From the NCBI RefSeq assembly GCF_002975435.1, contig NZ_PCPT01000008.1, positions 62,001 through 126,000 of the forward strand: DNA of 64,000 nt, in the 5' to 3' direction. Source of the stretch: Arthrobacter sp. MYb227 (GTDB lineage: Bacteria; Actinomycetota; Actinomycetes; Actinomycetales; Micrococcaceae). Every line of letters begins with the position of its first letter. The first letter of the stretch is position 1. Below are positions 46,342-55,617 of the stretch, in pieces. Made by a program: the position numbers and the translations under genes. The notes under the pieces are model-generated. The model was not told the origin of the DNA and searched no databases. It saw only the letters and a list, made by a program, of their open reading frames with translations.

Positions 46342-46464
46342 GTGAACTCAAAGCAACGTAAGGCAAAGAAAAATCTTTGGCTCGAAACCCAATACAACCC
46401 GACGCATCGGCAGCGGGAATTGCGAAACCATCTCCCGATGGACATGCAGTTCCGCATCCGCTGA
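46342..46464 (+). CDS. Small ORF 3 (40 aa), basic, unknown
   Basis: The GTG at 46342 is preceded by GGGGAGG eight bases upstream, formed by the end of small ORF 2. The product starts MNSKQRKAKKNLWLETQYNP and ends LPMDMQFRIR, highly basic with a possible helix. The consistent spacing, strong ribosome binding site and coupling argue that it is translated. Its function is unknown. Confidence 0.55.
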   Translation: MNSKQRKAKKNLWLETQYNPTHRQRELRNHLPMDMQFRIR

Positions 46465-46560
46465 GTGTATTAGGATCACCCCGTCTCACGGGGATGATCT
46501 GGAATTCAAAACACTCACCGATTTTGGAGATGCATGATGAATGATATTGACCCACGTTGT

Positions 46561-46594
46561 GCAAAGCCCGCCGGCTTCACCGGCGGGCTTTGCC
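46561..46594. terminator. Hairpin between the small-ORF cassette and the HAD phosphatase gene
   Basis: GCAAAGCCCGCCGG pairs perfectly with CCGGCGGGCTTTGC. Convergent genes flank it. No long T-run is seen on either side. Confidence 0.7.
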
Positions 46595-46625
46595 GCTTAA
46601 AATGGGGAGCGATAAAAGAACTTAG

Positions 46626-47528
46626 TTAGTGAATCGCCAGTGGTTCACTAAGTTGAGCACGCCAATGTCGTAAGAACGCCAGACCAGCATGGTCATGAAT
46701 GATGTCTGCAGCAAGACCGAGATCCTCGGCCGTGAGCACCGGGTAAGGCTTTCCGGCTGGAATCCCGTCTGAGGGGCGTACATCCACGTGGCTGACCTGA
46801 TGCCCATGCTCGGCAAGCCAGTCTGCCATGGCATAGTCCGTGCGTGAATCACCAACGGTGAACCATTGCATTGGAACTATTGAGTCAACTGCAAGGAGTT
46901 CAAGGGTACGCCGTGCGCCCAAATCTTTCCCGAGCTGAACCGACTCAACATCTGTAGAAATAATCGTTGGGTCAACTCTGTAGGAAATCGCACAATCGCT
47001 ATCCGGGTACTGCTTGTCGAGACGTTCAACGCCCAGATCGTGACGTTTCATGGCCTCGATGGCAGCAACATCAAAATCTTCCTGAACCGTGCGGTACTCG
47101 GTGTTATTTGCTTCAATATGCTGTTCAACCGAAACCATGGCTAGTTTGGTCTCATCGAAGAACATGTACTTGGCAAAGCGGGAATTAACCAGCTCTCGAA
47201 CTTCGGCAGAATATTCGACAGGTACTGCCAAATCGGTATCAACATAAATTTCCCCGGCACCCGATTGCGAAAAGCTAAACCACGTGGCTCCCTTTTCACA
47301 GATAGCATGAAATTTCAGCCCCTGGGGAATCCCAACCGCAAGCATTGGTTCCATGACCTGACGTTTGATGAATTCATCGGAGCGTCCGGTATTAAAAACT
47401 ACGGGGATCCCGGCGGTGGCCAAATCGAGCATGAGTTCAATGATCTCCGGGTTAACATCGCGGGTTTCCGGGGATGCGATGGGACCGTCGACATCAAGCA
47501 GCAAGGCAAAGGCAGGGGTTGTGTGCAT
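46626..47528 (-). CDS. HAD-superfamily hydrolase
   Basis: 300 residues. HAD motif I is LLLDVDGPIASPE (DxD), motif II is VVFNTGRS, and the C-terminal motif IV is WFTVGDSRTDYAMADWL (GDSxxD). The size and the large cap inserted after motif II resemble Cof-type or sucrose-phosphatase-like type IIB enzymes. The substrate is unknown. The ATG at 47528 with GGGAGA nine bases upstream is chosen over an upstream in-frame start at 47594. It is divergent from fhs, separated by 231 bases. Confidence 0.85.
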   Translation of the reverse strand: MHTTPAFALLLDVDGPIASPETRDVNPEIIELMLDLATAGIPVVFNTGRSDEFIKRQVMEPMLAVGIPQGLKFHAICEKGATWFSFSQSGAGEIYVDTDLAVPVEYSAEVRELVNSRFAKYMFFDETKLAMVSVEQHIEANNTEYRTVQEDFDVAAIEAMKRHDLGVERLDKQYPDSDCAISYRVDPTIISTDVESVQLGKDLGARRTLELLAVDSIVPMQWFTVGDSRTDYAMADWLAEHGHQVSHVDVRPSDGIPAGKPYPVLTAEDLGLAADIIHDHAGLAFLRHWRAQLSEPLAIH

Positions 47529-47759
47529 GGGTTCGATTCTCCCATCGAGTGTGCAAAGCAAAGAATCCTCATAACAAATGATGAAAGTAATCACGATCCA
47601 TCGGTACAGGAATAGTTGGTATGAACTGGGTTTTTCGGCCTGCCATTCCTGTGCCCATTCCTCCGGCGATGATAGTTTGAAGGTTGTATTGAAGAAGGCC
47701 GGAAACCCCGGTTTTTTCGAGACTCCCGCGCAGGGACTCCAGACAAGGGGAAACTTAGC

Positions 47760-49445
47760 ATGACAACGACGCCGACCACTGACATGAGCGATCTGGGGAT
47801 TGCTTCACGAGCAGTGCTCGAACCGATATCAACTATCGCAGAACGCGCGGGAATTCCCGACGTGGCACTTGAGCCCTATGGCCGGTACAAGGCCAAGGTT
47901 GATCCTGCTCTGCTCACCAAGCGGGAGTCCACACAGGGCAAGGTGGTGCTGGTCAGCGCCATGTCTCCGACCCCTGCAGGGGAAGGAAAATCAACTGTCA
48001 CGGTGGGGCTTGCCGATGCGCTTGCGGCAACCGGAACCAAAACAATGATTGCACTGCGCGAACCATCCCTCGGCCCCATCTTCGGGATGAAGGGCGGTGC
48101 CACCGGCGGCGGTTACGCCCAGGTGCTGCCCATGGATGAGATCAATATGCACTTCACCGGTGATTTCCACGCCATCACCAGTGCCAATAACTTACTCATG
48201 GCGCTGGTTGATAACCATATTCATCAGGGCAACGCCTTGGGCATTGATCCGCGCAGGATCACCTTCAAGCGTGTCATCGACATGAATGACCGCTCACTGC
48301 GCAATATTGTCATTGGGCTCGGTGGCCCCACCGAGGGAGTGCCACGCGAGGCAGGTTTTGACATCACCGTGGCCTCCGAAGTTATGGCGGTATTCTGCCT
48401 AGCCACTGGCATCGATGACCTCAAGGATCGTCTATCTAAGATGACAATTGGGTACACCTATGACAAATCCCCGGTCACTGTTGCCGATATTGGTGCCCAG
48501 GGCGCCATGGCAATGCTGCTCAAGGACGCAATCAAACCAAACCTGGTGCAGACCATGGCCGGCACCCCGGCGTTCATTCATGGTGGCCCCTTCGCTAATA
48601 TTGCGCACGGCTGTAACTCGGTCATTGCCACAAACACCGCTCGTAAACTTGCCGATGTCGTCATCACCGAGGCTGGCTTCGGCGCGGATCTGGGTGCCGA
48701 GAAATTCATGGACATCAAGGCACGTTTCTCCGGTGCAAACCCGGATGCCGTGGTTCTTGTCGCGACAATCCGTGCGCTCAAAATGCATGGTGGGGTTGCC
48801 AAGAATGAGCTGAAGGCAGAGAACGTGCAGGCGGTGCGCGATGGCCTGGTAAACCTTGCGCGTCACGCAACAAATATTCAAAAGTTCGGCATCCAGCCCG
48901 TAATTGGTATCAATAAGTTCACCCTCGACACCGATGCGGAACTTGCAGTGGTTACCGAATGGGCGGCAGCGCAGAGCATTGAATGCGCAATTGCTGATGT
49001 TTGGGGTCAGGGAGGCGCCGGTGGTGCCGAACTCGCCGCCGCAGTGCTGCGCGCCATCGAAGCACCGAGCGATTTTGCTCCGCTCTACGGGCTGGAACTG
49101 AGCACCGAAGAGAAGATCAGCACCGTGGTGAAGGAAATTTACGGTGGAACAGGTGTTGAATACTCAGCGAGTGCCAAGCGGATGCTGCACCAGATCCATG
49201 ACAATGGGTGGGACAATCTTCCCGTATGTATGGCAAAGACTCAGTACTCGTTCTCGGATGATGCCGCACTGCTCGGCGCTCCCGAAGGGTTTGTACTGCA
49301 GGTCCGTGACCTGATTCCGAAAACCGGGGCAGGATTTATCGTTGCGGTGACCGGTGCCATCATGACCATGCCCGGCCTGCCCAAGATCCCGGCCGCCATG
49401 CGCATGGACGTCGATGAAAATGGCAACGCGGTAGGACTTTTCTAA
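47760..49445 (+). CDS. fhs: Formate-tetrahydrofolate ligase
   Basis: 561 residues. The enzyme makes 10-formyl-tetrahydrofolate from formate, THF and ATP, feeding purine and one-carbon metabolism. The N-terminal ATP loop [18 protein letters not shown] is followed by [38 protein letters not shown], a hallmark of the family. The C-terminal KTQYSFSDD and [13 protein letters not shown]-type ending are also present. The length is normal. It is divergent from the HAD gene and convergent with ino1, with two hairpins between. Confidence 0.96.
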   Translation: MTTTPTTDMSDLGIASRAVLEPISTIAERAGIPDVALEPYGRYKAKVDPALLTKRESTQGKVVLVSAMSPTPAGEGKSTVTVGLADALAATGTKTMIALREPSLGPIFGMKGGATGGGYAQVLPMDEINMHFTGDFHAITSANNLLMALVDNHIHQGNALGIDPRRITFKRVIDMNDRSLRNIVIGLGGPTEGVPREAGFDITVASEVMAVFCLATGIDDLKDRLSKMTIGYTYDKSPVTVADIGAQGAMAMLLKDAIKPNLVQTMAGTPAFIHGGPFANIAHGCNSVIATNTARKLADVVITEAGFGADLGAEKFMDIKARFSGANPDAVVLVATIRALKMHGGVAKNELKAENVQAVRDGLVNLARHATNIQKFGIQPVIGINKFTLDTDAELAVVTEWAAAQSIECAIADVWGQGGAGGAELAAAVLRAIEAPSDFAPLYGLELSTEEKISTVVKEIYGGTGVEYSASAKRMLHQIHDNGWDNLPVCMAKTQYSFSDDAALLGAPEGFVLQVRDLIPKTGAGFIVAVTGAIMTMPGLPKIPAAMRMDVDENGNAVGLF

Positions 49446-49477
49446 AAGTCAGCACGTAGAAAACGGTCCGGTCACCT

Positions 49478-49526
49478 AGCTCGAGATTCTGGAGAGGTCG
49501 CAGACCTTCTTTAGAATCTCGAAGCT
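49478..49526 (+). terminator. Hairpin downstream of fhs
   Basis: AGCTCGAGATTCT pairs with AGAATCTCGAAGCT with one bulge. No clear T-run. Confidence 0.5.
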
Positions 49527-49574
49527 ACAAATGAACTACCTCGGGCGTGGTTCTTTTGGCAGTGGCAAACGAAC

Positions 49575-49635
49575 TTAACTGACTGTGGCTGGCGTACTTC
49601 CCAAAACGGGAGGTACGCCAGCCACAGTCGGTTAA
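49575..49635. terminator. Long bidirectional terminator between fhs and ino1
   Basis: TTAACTGACTGTGGCTGGCG and its continuation TACTTCCC pair with the complement around AAAAC, a stem of nearly 28 bases with one or two mismatches. Confidence 0.8.
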
Positions 49636-49668
49636 GAGCCCGCCTATAGGCAGCCCCTCAGCAAGGGT

Positions 49669-50754
49669 TTAGCGCTCGATATCTCCGCGGATGAAGGCCT
49701 CAACCTTTTCCTTGGCGATGTCGTCGTTGTACTGCTCCGGCGGGGACTTCATGAAGTAGGAGGAAGCCGAAAGGATCGGTCCACCCACGCCACGGTCCAG
49801 GGCGATCTTTGCCGCACGTACAGCGTCAATGATGACACCAGCGGAGTTAGGTGAATCCCAAACTTCAAGCTTGTATTCAAGCGAGACCGGGGCATCACCG
49901 AAGTTACGACCCTCAAGGCGCACGAAGGCCCACTTGCGGTCATCGAGCCAAGCCACGTAGTCCGACGGGCCAATGTGCACGTCGTCCTCGCCCAGCTCGG
50001 CTGAGGTGTTGGAGGTGACGGCCTGAGTCTTGGAAATCTTCTTGGATTCCAGACGATCGCGCTCAAGCATGTTCTTGAAGTCCATGTTGCCACCAACGTT
50101 GAGCTGGTAGGTGCGATCAAGGGTCACGCCGCGGTCTTCGAAGAGCTTGGCCATCACGCGGTGGGTGATGGTCGCGCCGATCTGCGACTTGATGTCATCA
50201 CCAACGATCGGGACACCGGCTTCGGTGAATTTGTCGGCCCACTCCTTGGTTCCGGCAATGAAAACCGGAAGTGCGTTGACAAAGCCAACGCCGGCGTCGA
50301 GGCATGCCTGTGCGTAGAACTTTGCGGCAGCGTCCGAACCAACAGGCAGGTAGCAAACCAGGACATCAACCTTGAGTTCCTTCAAGGTGGCGACCATGTC
50401 TACCGGCTCTGCTGCGGACTCAACGATGGTCTCGCGGTAGTACTTGCCAAGACCATCGAGGGTGTGACCGCGCTTCACGATGACACCGGTGGTCGCAACG
50501 TCGGCGATCTTGATGGTGTTGTTTTCGGATGCAAGGATGGCGTCTGCCAGATCCAGTCCGACCTTCTTCTCATCAACGTCGAATGCCGCAACGAACTGTA
50601 CGTCGTTGACGTGGTACTTGCCGAACTGAACGTGCATCAGACCGGGCACGGTGGTCTGTGGATCTGCTTCACGGTAGTACTCGACACCCTGAACCAACGA
50701 TGTTGCGCAGTTACCCACACCAACGATTGCAACCCGAATCGGATTTTCCGACAC
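49669..50754 (-). CDS. ino1: Inositol-3-phosphate synthase (actinobacterial type)
   Basis: 361 residues. It converts glucose-6-phosphate to myo-inositol phosphate, the precursor of mycothiol and phosphatidylinositol in Actinobacteria. The NAD-binding N-terminus is [22 protein letters not shown]-like ([11 protein letters not shown]). [21 protein letters not shown] and [13 protein letters not shown] are the conserved catalytic segments, and [10 protein letters not shown] lies near the C-terminus. The usual adjacent PadR-type regulator is absent. It is convergent with fhs and lies downstream of the glycan locus on the same strand. Confidence 0.96.
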   Translation of the reverse strand: MSENPIRVAIVGVGNCATSLVQGVEYYREADPQTTVPGLMHVQFGKYHVNDVQFVAAFDVDEKKVGLDLADAILASENNTIKIADVATTGVIVKRGHTLDGLGKYYRETIVESAAEPVDMVATLKELKVDVLVCYLPVGSDAAAKFYAQACLDAGVGFVNALPVFIAGTKEWADKFTEAGVPIVGDDIKSQIGATITHRVMAKLFEDRGVTLDRTYQLNVGGNMDFKNMLERDRLESKKISKTQAVTSNTSAELGEDDVHIGPSDYVAWLDDRKWAFVRLEGRNFGDAPVSLEYKLEVWDSPNSAGVIIDAVRAAKIALDRGVGGPILSASSYFMKSPPEQYNDDIAKEKVEAFIRGDIER

Positions 50755-50900
50755 CTTGTCTCCTCAAACTGTTAACTTCTGGGCAGGGGAAGACCCACCG
50801 TCCAGTTCTTTAACAATGCTAAGTGAGATTAGAGCGCAGTTATTCCCGATTCTGCTCCGAGGTGTTGCAAACTACCCATTGCTGGTGTCTGATCCCGTAT

Positions 50901-52121
50901 TTATGAGGTCCTTAACCATGATCTGCGCAGCTTACGCAGCAAGGAGAGAACCGGACGGGGCAGCGCCGTACGAATGTGTTGGCGTAAGGCAATATCGCGG
51001 ATTAATGAGCGTTGGGCTTCGCTAGTTTCGAGTTCTCCGGCTCTGGCACGCGATGCGTAATGGTTAAGTGCCACACCAAATTCTGGGCCCCTCCGATGGA
51101 AATAGTTTTCTCGCAGCCAAGCCTTATTGGGTGAGGAAAATTCTAGCGTCGGAACTTGTTCCAGCGTTCCTAGGAGCCCGGAACCGCGGAACACTGTGTT
51201 GAGCATTGCCTCATTGAAACCAAAATCGGTGAGCACCAGAACCGGTAATCCACGATCCAATGCTTCTAACGCGGCAGTTGAAGAGACGGTAAGCAGCGCG
51301 GCGCCCTCGTTGAGTACGGCATCCATGGAACCGGTAGTAAATTCCACATGTTGAGCTTTAACACTGCCCGCTTCAACGAGTTCGTTCCATAGTGAATCGA
51401 AGGGGTGTGCCTCGGCATGGGTTTGTGGTTCACCGGCTTTGGCCCGCAATTTAACGATCACGCGTACCGCTGGATTTAGGCATGCAGTTTTATCAAGAGC
51501 GCGCAGGATTGCGACACGTTCGGTGCGTAAGACCGGAACTTTGGCTTGGGCCGCGAACACCACGGAGTTGATGGGGCTTGTCTCTGGTTGCGGGAAGCCG
51601 GCGGTGGCTAGAAAGGGAAGTTTGGAAACCAAAATGGTGGGGCTGTGCCCGGGTTCCTCCTCCGCCAGCTGACTGAATTCACGGGCTTCGGCGTGTGAAT
51701 GAACAATAAATCCGTCACCGGCACGGCGATAGTTCCAGCCCTTGGTGGTTGCCGGGAAGGCGACCCCGGGCAGTGCGGAGAGCAATGCTGCGGGGCGTAC
51801 GCGCGTGGAGGTGGAGCGCAAAAGTTTTGAGAATAACTCGCTGACCACCGGACCCGTTGATGATGCAAAAATAATATCGGCATCCAATGAGTCGAAGGTC
51901 AAGGATGACATCGGGAGCACCTCGGGCCTGGTGCCGGCGAAGGAGGTGTTGTGGGAAGCGGAAATAATTTGTTCATCGGTGGGAAGCAACGGGGTACGTA
52001 CCAGAACCACCCGCTTGTCCCAGTCTGAACCCAATCCCGAGAGCGTGCTGTAGGCAAGTTTGAGGTACGAATCTGAATCTGCAACTGCCGTGATGCGCGG
52101 GCGGAAAGTTTGGCTATTCAT
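50901..52121 (-). CDS. DUF6716 putative glycosyltransferase
   Basis: 406 residues. It starts RITAVADSDSYLKLAYSTLSGL, has no signal peptide, and shows a Rossmann-like N-terminal half and a second half with STAALEALDRGLPVLVLTDFGFNEAMLN. The latter resembles the donor-binding region of GT-B enzymes (SSTAALEA-type loop followed by a Gly-Pro turn). The C-terminus is basic. I place it in the actinobacterial family called DUF6716, found beside sialic-acid-type synthesis genes. The ATG directly follows the stop of the upstream gene (TAAATG), so translation is coupled. Role inferred: polymer assembly or modification. Confidence 0.7.
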   Translation of the reverse strand: MNSQTFRPRITAVADSDSYLKLAYSTLSGLGSDWDKRVVLVRTPLLPTDEQIISASHNTSFAGTRPEVLPMSSLTFDSLDADIIFASSTGPVVSELFSKLLRSTSTRVRPAALLSALPGVAFPATTKGWNYRRAGDGFIVHSHAEAREFSQLAEEEPGHSPTILVSKLPFLATAGFPQPETSPINSVVFAAQAKVPVLRTERVAILRALDKTACLNPAVRVIVKLRAKAGEPQTHAEAHPFDSLWNELVEAGSVKAQHVEFTTGSMDAVLNEGAALLTVSSTAALEALDRGLPVLVLTDFGFNEAMLNTVFRGSGLLGTLEQVPTLEFSSPNKAWLRENYFHRRGPEFGVALNHYASRARAGELETSEAQRSLIRDIALRQHIRTALPRPVLSLLRKLRRSWLRTS

Positions 52122-53159
52122 TTATCCGTTGAGCTCCAATGAAGAGGAAAGATGCGTACGTAGTTGTGGGGAAGCCGTCGGTTTCCACCAGGGTTCCGGC
52201 ACAGGTTTTCCTATGATGCGTACACCGGTGGTTCCCAACAGCAGACGTAGCGATGGCAGTGCGGTCGACGGTAAGGCGCGGACCACCTGACCACGGCGTA
52301 GCGATCGCAGTCGCATTTCAATGGGAATCGTATGTTTTCGCACGCTGATCAATGGATGAGCATCTAATTCATGCAAAAAATCTGCTGTTTCACGACGATG
52401 CGGGAAGTACGCGACGGGTCCTTCCTCGGTGAGTTCAGAGAGCCACCGAAGATATGGTTTGATACGGATCAAACCATCGGCGGCCAGCGCCGAACCTATA
52501 GCGATAGTTGGTTCATGGATTGGCTCGCCCACCGGTTGCGTCGCCAACCATTCAAAGCTGTGGCCTTCAAGATTCCCGCCCAAGGCCCTGAACTTCTTTG
52601 CAACGTCATGCTCGATCGGCAAGGCAGTAAAAACCAGCAGTCGGGAGGCCCGTGCCAGCGCTCTTAAGCGCCACCAACTAGCTAAACCAAGTGCTCGTCG
52701 CGTTGCTCCGGCCTGTGATCGAGGCCGGATCAGGGGGATTGGGTCGTCGCTGACTAATGCCTTGAGCAATCCGAGCGTTGCTAAACCATCATCGATAATT
52801 ATTAGCTCACCGGGTCCTAGCGGGCCGAGCAGGGTGCGTTGTACCTTGCCCGAATAGGCATCCCCAACCACCCAACGGTCCGCAGCAGAAGTTCCGGGTA
52901 GCGGCGGGTTGCGTGAGGGGTTGGCGAAGCTAATTCCATCGGGAGCCTGCGCCATGAGCGTTTGCAACGTTGCATCGAGCATGGTGCCCCCGCCGCGTGG
53001 GTAAATGGTGCTGGTGCGCCCCAGGAGCCCTGCGCCGTGTGCCTCCACCGCGGAGAGGAGCTGCAAGGGGGATTCAACCCAGACCTGGGCGTGACCAAAG
53101 CGTGGCCGTGCTACCGCATCCACCGCAACATGAGGTCTCATGGGTACTGGCCCGGACAT
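52122..53159 (-). CDS. Putative glycosyltransferase of the nonulosonate locus
   Basis: 345 residues. An early VWVESPLQLLSAVEA motif resembles the N-terminus of family-52/polysialyltransferase-like GT-B proteins. A later PGELIIIDDGLATLGLL matches the acidic loop in that group, and PVAYFPHRRE lies where the HP motif of polysialyltransferases is expected. The N-terminal 20 residues are unusually Pro/Arg-rich. It directly abuts genes on both sides (TAAATG junctions), in the middle of three consecutive glycosyltransferase-like genes. Assignment rests on motifs and context. Confidence 0.65.
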   Translation of the reverse strand: MSGPVPMRPHVAVDAVARPRFGHAQVWVESPLQLLSAVEAHGAGLLGRTSTIYPRGGGTMLDATLQTLMAQAPDGISFANPSRNPPLPGTSAADRWVVGDAYSGKVQRTLLGPLGPGELIIIDDGLATLGLLKALVSDDPIPLIRPRSQAGATRRALGLASWWRLRALARASRLLVFTALPIEHDVAKKFRALGGNLEGHSFEWLATQPVGEPIHEPTIAIGSALAADGLIRIKPYLRWLSELTEEGPVAYFPHRRETADFLHELDAHPLISVRKHTIPIEMRLRSLRRGQVVRALPSTALPSLRLLLGTTGVRIIGKPVPEPWWKPTASPQLRTHLSSSLELNG

Positions 53160-54515
53160 TTAACTATCAACCCGATCAAGCTGGCGACGTAGAAAGCGTA
53201 GAGAGCGTTGCACACCGCGCTTGGCCACGCGCCGCAGGCGCCGAGGCAACTGCTGGGCCGCTAGTCGCCGGGACAACGTGCGTGGCGGCAAGGTATTGGG
53301 AAGCGCTAAGGAATGTAGCCTGCGTTGCTTGAAATACCTTGCCCGTTCCACCGGGTGCGTTTCAAGAAAGTGCTGAGTTTCCGTCCGCAATGAAGCCAGC
53401 CGTTGAGGTTGCATGGCATAGGAAATTGCGTTGATCAGTTCCTGTAATTGTTCTCCGGGCCGGAGATTTCGGGCATAGAGCGCGTCAACGATGCTCAAGG
53501 GGATCCTATTGCTGTTCTCGTACGGGGCTAGTTCCTTGAGCAGATTGGTGGTACCCAAGGCGCGTACCGGCATATCAAAGAGTTGGGAGCAGGTAGCAAG
53601 GGCCGTTGAAAAAGCACTGAAGATCATGAGGGGCTTGAGTTTCAAGGCAACGATCTCGGCGCCAAGGTCCCCGGCATAAATTTCTAAGTTGATACCCAGC
53701 TCGGCTGCGTGTTCAAGCAAACGAAGTGCCGAGGTAGCCGATGCCGCAGGGTGGGGTTTGAAAAGTATGAGCTGGGCACCAATTTTTTTGGCTTCCACAA
53801 GCATCTGGCGGTGCAACTCAAGTTCCTGTGCCTCATCGAGTAGGCCGAGCCCACCCAAATATTGCCCCAAAATGAGGGCGCAGGAGGAGGAGCTTCCTCC
53901 GATACGTGCTAGCTGTTCATCAACGCAGCTATTCGCCAAAGACCTAAAAACCGTGGCCAGGTGAGCGGGGTTCATGGGGGAAAGATCCGGTGCCGCCTCA
54001 TGCAGGAGCAAGGGCTTGAGTCCGGGGATCAGATCGGGGTAGATCAATGATTCAAGACGCTGCAGGATTGCCTGATCGATGCGGTTCCGGGTTGGTCCGT
54101 AGGACATAAGCCCATCGGCATGGATGAAAATTGGTGCATCATGAAAAATTCGACACAGCGCAATGGCGGGATTGACCTGAATCGATTCGACAACCAATTC
54201 GATGGGCTGGGATCCCAGCCCCCAATGCGAGCGCAAGAGCGTTTCCCACATGGGAAGCTCTTCGGTGCGTGGAGAAAATTGTTGAGGTCGTCGGGGCCAC
54301 AACAATTCGCCCAGATCCACGACGCGATCAAAACGGGTGCTAAGTTGTGCAAAGCCGGGGGACTGGGTGATGGGCGTGGTAATTTCCGGGATCTGTGATC
54401 CATCGGCCAAGACCAGCACACGTTCGCCACGAGTTGCTGGCAGTGCCCCGGAATCGATCATGGCAACTAACGAGGCAACTTGGTAGGCGGTGGATGCCGC
54501 GATGAGCTGAATCAT
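53160..54515 (-). CDS. Polysialyltransferase-family glycosyltransferase
   Basis: 451 residues. It starts IQLIAASTAYQVASLVAMIDSG. The middle carries APIFIHADGLMSYGPTRN (donor-loop region) and LILFKPHPAASA, the His-Pro motif of bacterial polysialyltransferases. MIFSAFSTALATCSQLFD is the Ser-containing late motif. The C-terminus is strongly basic (RRLAAQQLPRRLRRVAKRGVQRSLRFLRR), fitting membrane association. Such enzymes transfer CMP-activated nonulosonic acids. Its ATG overlaps the stop of the GT2 gene (ATGA). Confidence 0.75.
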   Translation of the reverse strand: MIQLIAASTAYQVASLVAMIDSGALPATRGERVLVLADGSQIPEITTPITQSPGFAQLSTRFDRVVDLGELLWPRRPQQFSPRTEELPMWETLLRSHWGLGSQPIELVVESIQVNPAIALCRIFHDAPIFIHADGLMSYGPTRNRIDQAILQRLESLIYPDLIPGLKPLLLHEAAPDLSPMNPAHLATVFRSLANSCVDEQLARIGGSSSSCALILGQYLGGLGLLDEAQELELHRQMLVEAKKIGAQLILFKPHPAASATSALRLLEHAAELGINLEIYAGDLGAEIVALKLKPLMIFSAFSTALATCSQLFDMPVRALGTTNLLKELAPYENSNRIPLSIVDALYARNLRPGEQLQELINAISYAMQPQRLASLRTETQHFLETHPVERARYFKQRRLHSLALPNTLPPRTLSRRLAAQQLPRRLRRVAKRGVQRSLRFLRRQLDRVDS

Positions 54516-55513
54516 GCGTGGCTCCGTTCCATCCGTGTATATCCGGCGGGCATCAGCGAGCGCAATAGTGCAGCACGTTTCCCGTCGAGTGCGGTGAATG
54601 CCGCGTGTAGTTCATCGGCCGGCAGCTCGAGGAAAAGTTCTTTAATGCGTAGCGCGAGATCGGTGGAAACCTCGGCAGACATATTGTTGCGTCGGGATAG
54701 ATGGTGGGCGCAGATGGCAAGGAATTGGCGGATGGCCTTGGGCCAGAAACGGGCAGCTTCCAGGTCTTTTGCCACGACGTTAAACGTCAACCTGTAAGCC
54801 TGGATGAAGTCCAGCTGCCGGATATCGAAAATTTGCGTCAGTGAGGTTGCTATCCCTCGTCGGTACATGACTCCTGGGGCGTTGCTAATTGCGAAGGAAT
54901 CACAATTCAGATGCAGGTTCCAGATCCAGGCCCGGTCTTCGGCGGTATGTAACCCCGCGGGGAAATTCAGCAGGCCACGCTCGGCAACGCGACGTTGGAA
55001 CATCCCTGCCCACGCATAGGGGTAATCGACCATGGACGAGGCATGATCCGGAAGGATTGACTCGCGTGGGTCTAATACGACGCCGCGGCGAGCCTGTGGG
55101 GTGCGGTGCAGCACGCGGGTTCCTCCGGTGACCCGAATATGGTCGGTGCGCACAAAATCGACGTCTAGGGCTTCGAGCTCTTCGCTGCAACGAGCAAGCT
55201 GTCCGGGGGCAAACCAATCGTCCCCGTCCAGGAAGGCAATATGTGGTGCCGTGGAGGCTGCTAGGCCCTGATTACGGGCCGTTGCCAGCCCGCGGGCCGT
55301 GTCATTGCGGATAATCTGTAAATCCGGGAGACGATCCCGGAACTGGGCGGCGAGCTCCCCGGTACCATCGCAGGATCCATCATCGATCACCAGTACCTCG
55401 AGGCGATGCAGATCTGTCACTTGGCGTTCCAAACTCGCCAGCGAGTCCTGGATGAAGGGGGCCTGATCCTTAGCCGGAATAATGACGCTGATGCGTCCGG
55501 GTAATTGCTGCAT
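54512..55513 (-). CDS. Family 2 glycosyltransferase
   Basis: 333 residues. The GT-A fold starts ISVIIPAKDQAPFIQDSLASLERQ. The nucleotide-binding DDGSCDGTGELA and the DxD-type FLDGDDWFAPGQL are both present, followed by a helical C-terminal half. The sugar donor is unknown. It may add a backbone or linker sugar of the surface polymer. It lies 104 bases after the NeuB-type gene, across a hairpin terminator, and is coupled to the downstream polysialyltransferase-like gene by an ATGA overlap. Confidence 0.85.
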   Translation of the reverse strand: MQQLPGRISVIIPAKDQAPFIQDSLASLERQVTDLHRLEVLVIDDGSCDGTGELAAQFRDRLPDLQIIRNDTARGLATARNQGLAASTAPHIAFLDGDDWFAPGQLARCSEELEALDVDFVRTDHIRVTGGTRVLHRTPQARRGVVLDPRESILPDHASSMVDYPYAWAGMFQRRVAERGLLNFPAGLHTAEDRAWIWNLHLNCDSFAISNAPGVMYRRGIATSLTQIFDIRQLDFIQAYRLTFNVVAKDLEAARFWPKAIRQFLAICAHHLSRRNNMSAEVSTDLALRIKELFLELPADELHAAFTALDGKRAALLRSLMPAGYTRMERSHA

Positions 55514-55550
55514 GGGGATGAACGGTTTTCCTAAGATGAAGGGAAAGTGA

Positions 55551-55592
55551 GCGGCCGGGGATCACCAGGAATGACTGGTGATCCCCGGCCGC
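55551..55592 (-). terminator. Hairpin between the synthase and glycosyltransferase genes
   Basis: GCGGCCGGGGATCACCAG pairs perfectly with its complement across a six-base loop. Leftward transcription from the synthase meets it 26 bases after the stop. No T-run follows, so partial termination or RNA stability control is possible. Confidence 0.65.
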
Positions 55593-55617
55593 TCATGGGT
55601 GCCTTGCGGTGCGCTAC

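Noticed and set aside
46534-46629. 31-codon frame starting ATGATG after TTTTGGAG
   Set aside because: It reads straight through the perfect GC-rich hairpin and ends inside the last codons of the convergent HAD gene, so it is more likely non-coding terminator sequence.
47577-47759. Possible folate or other riboswitch before fhs
   Set aside because: A CAGGAAT/ATTCCTG pairing and a GGTTTTTT run are visible, but no conserved aptamer core that I recognise.
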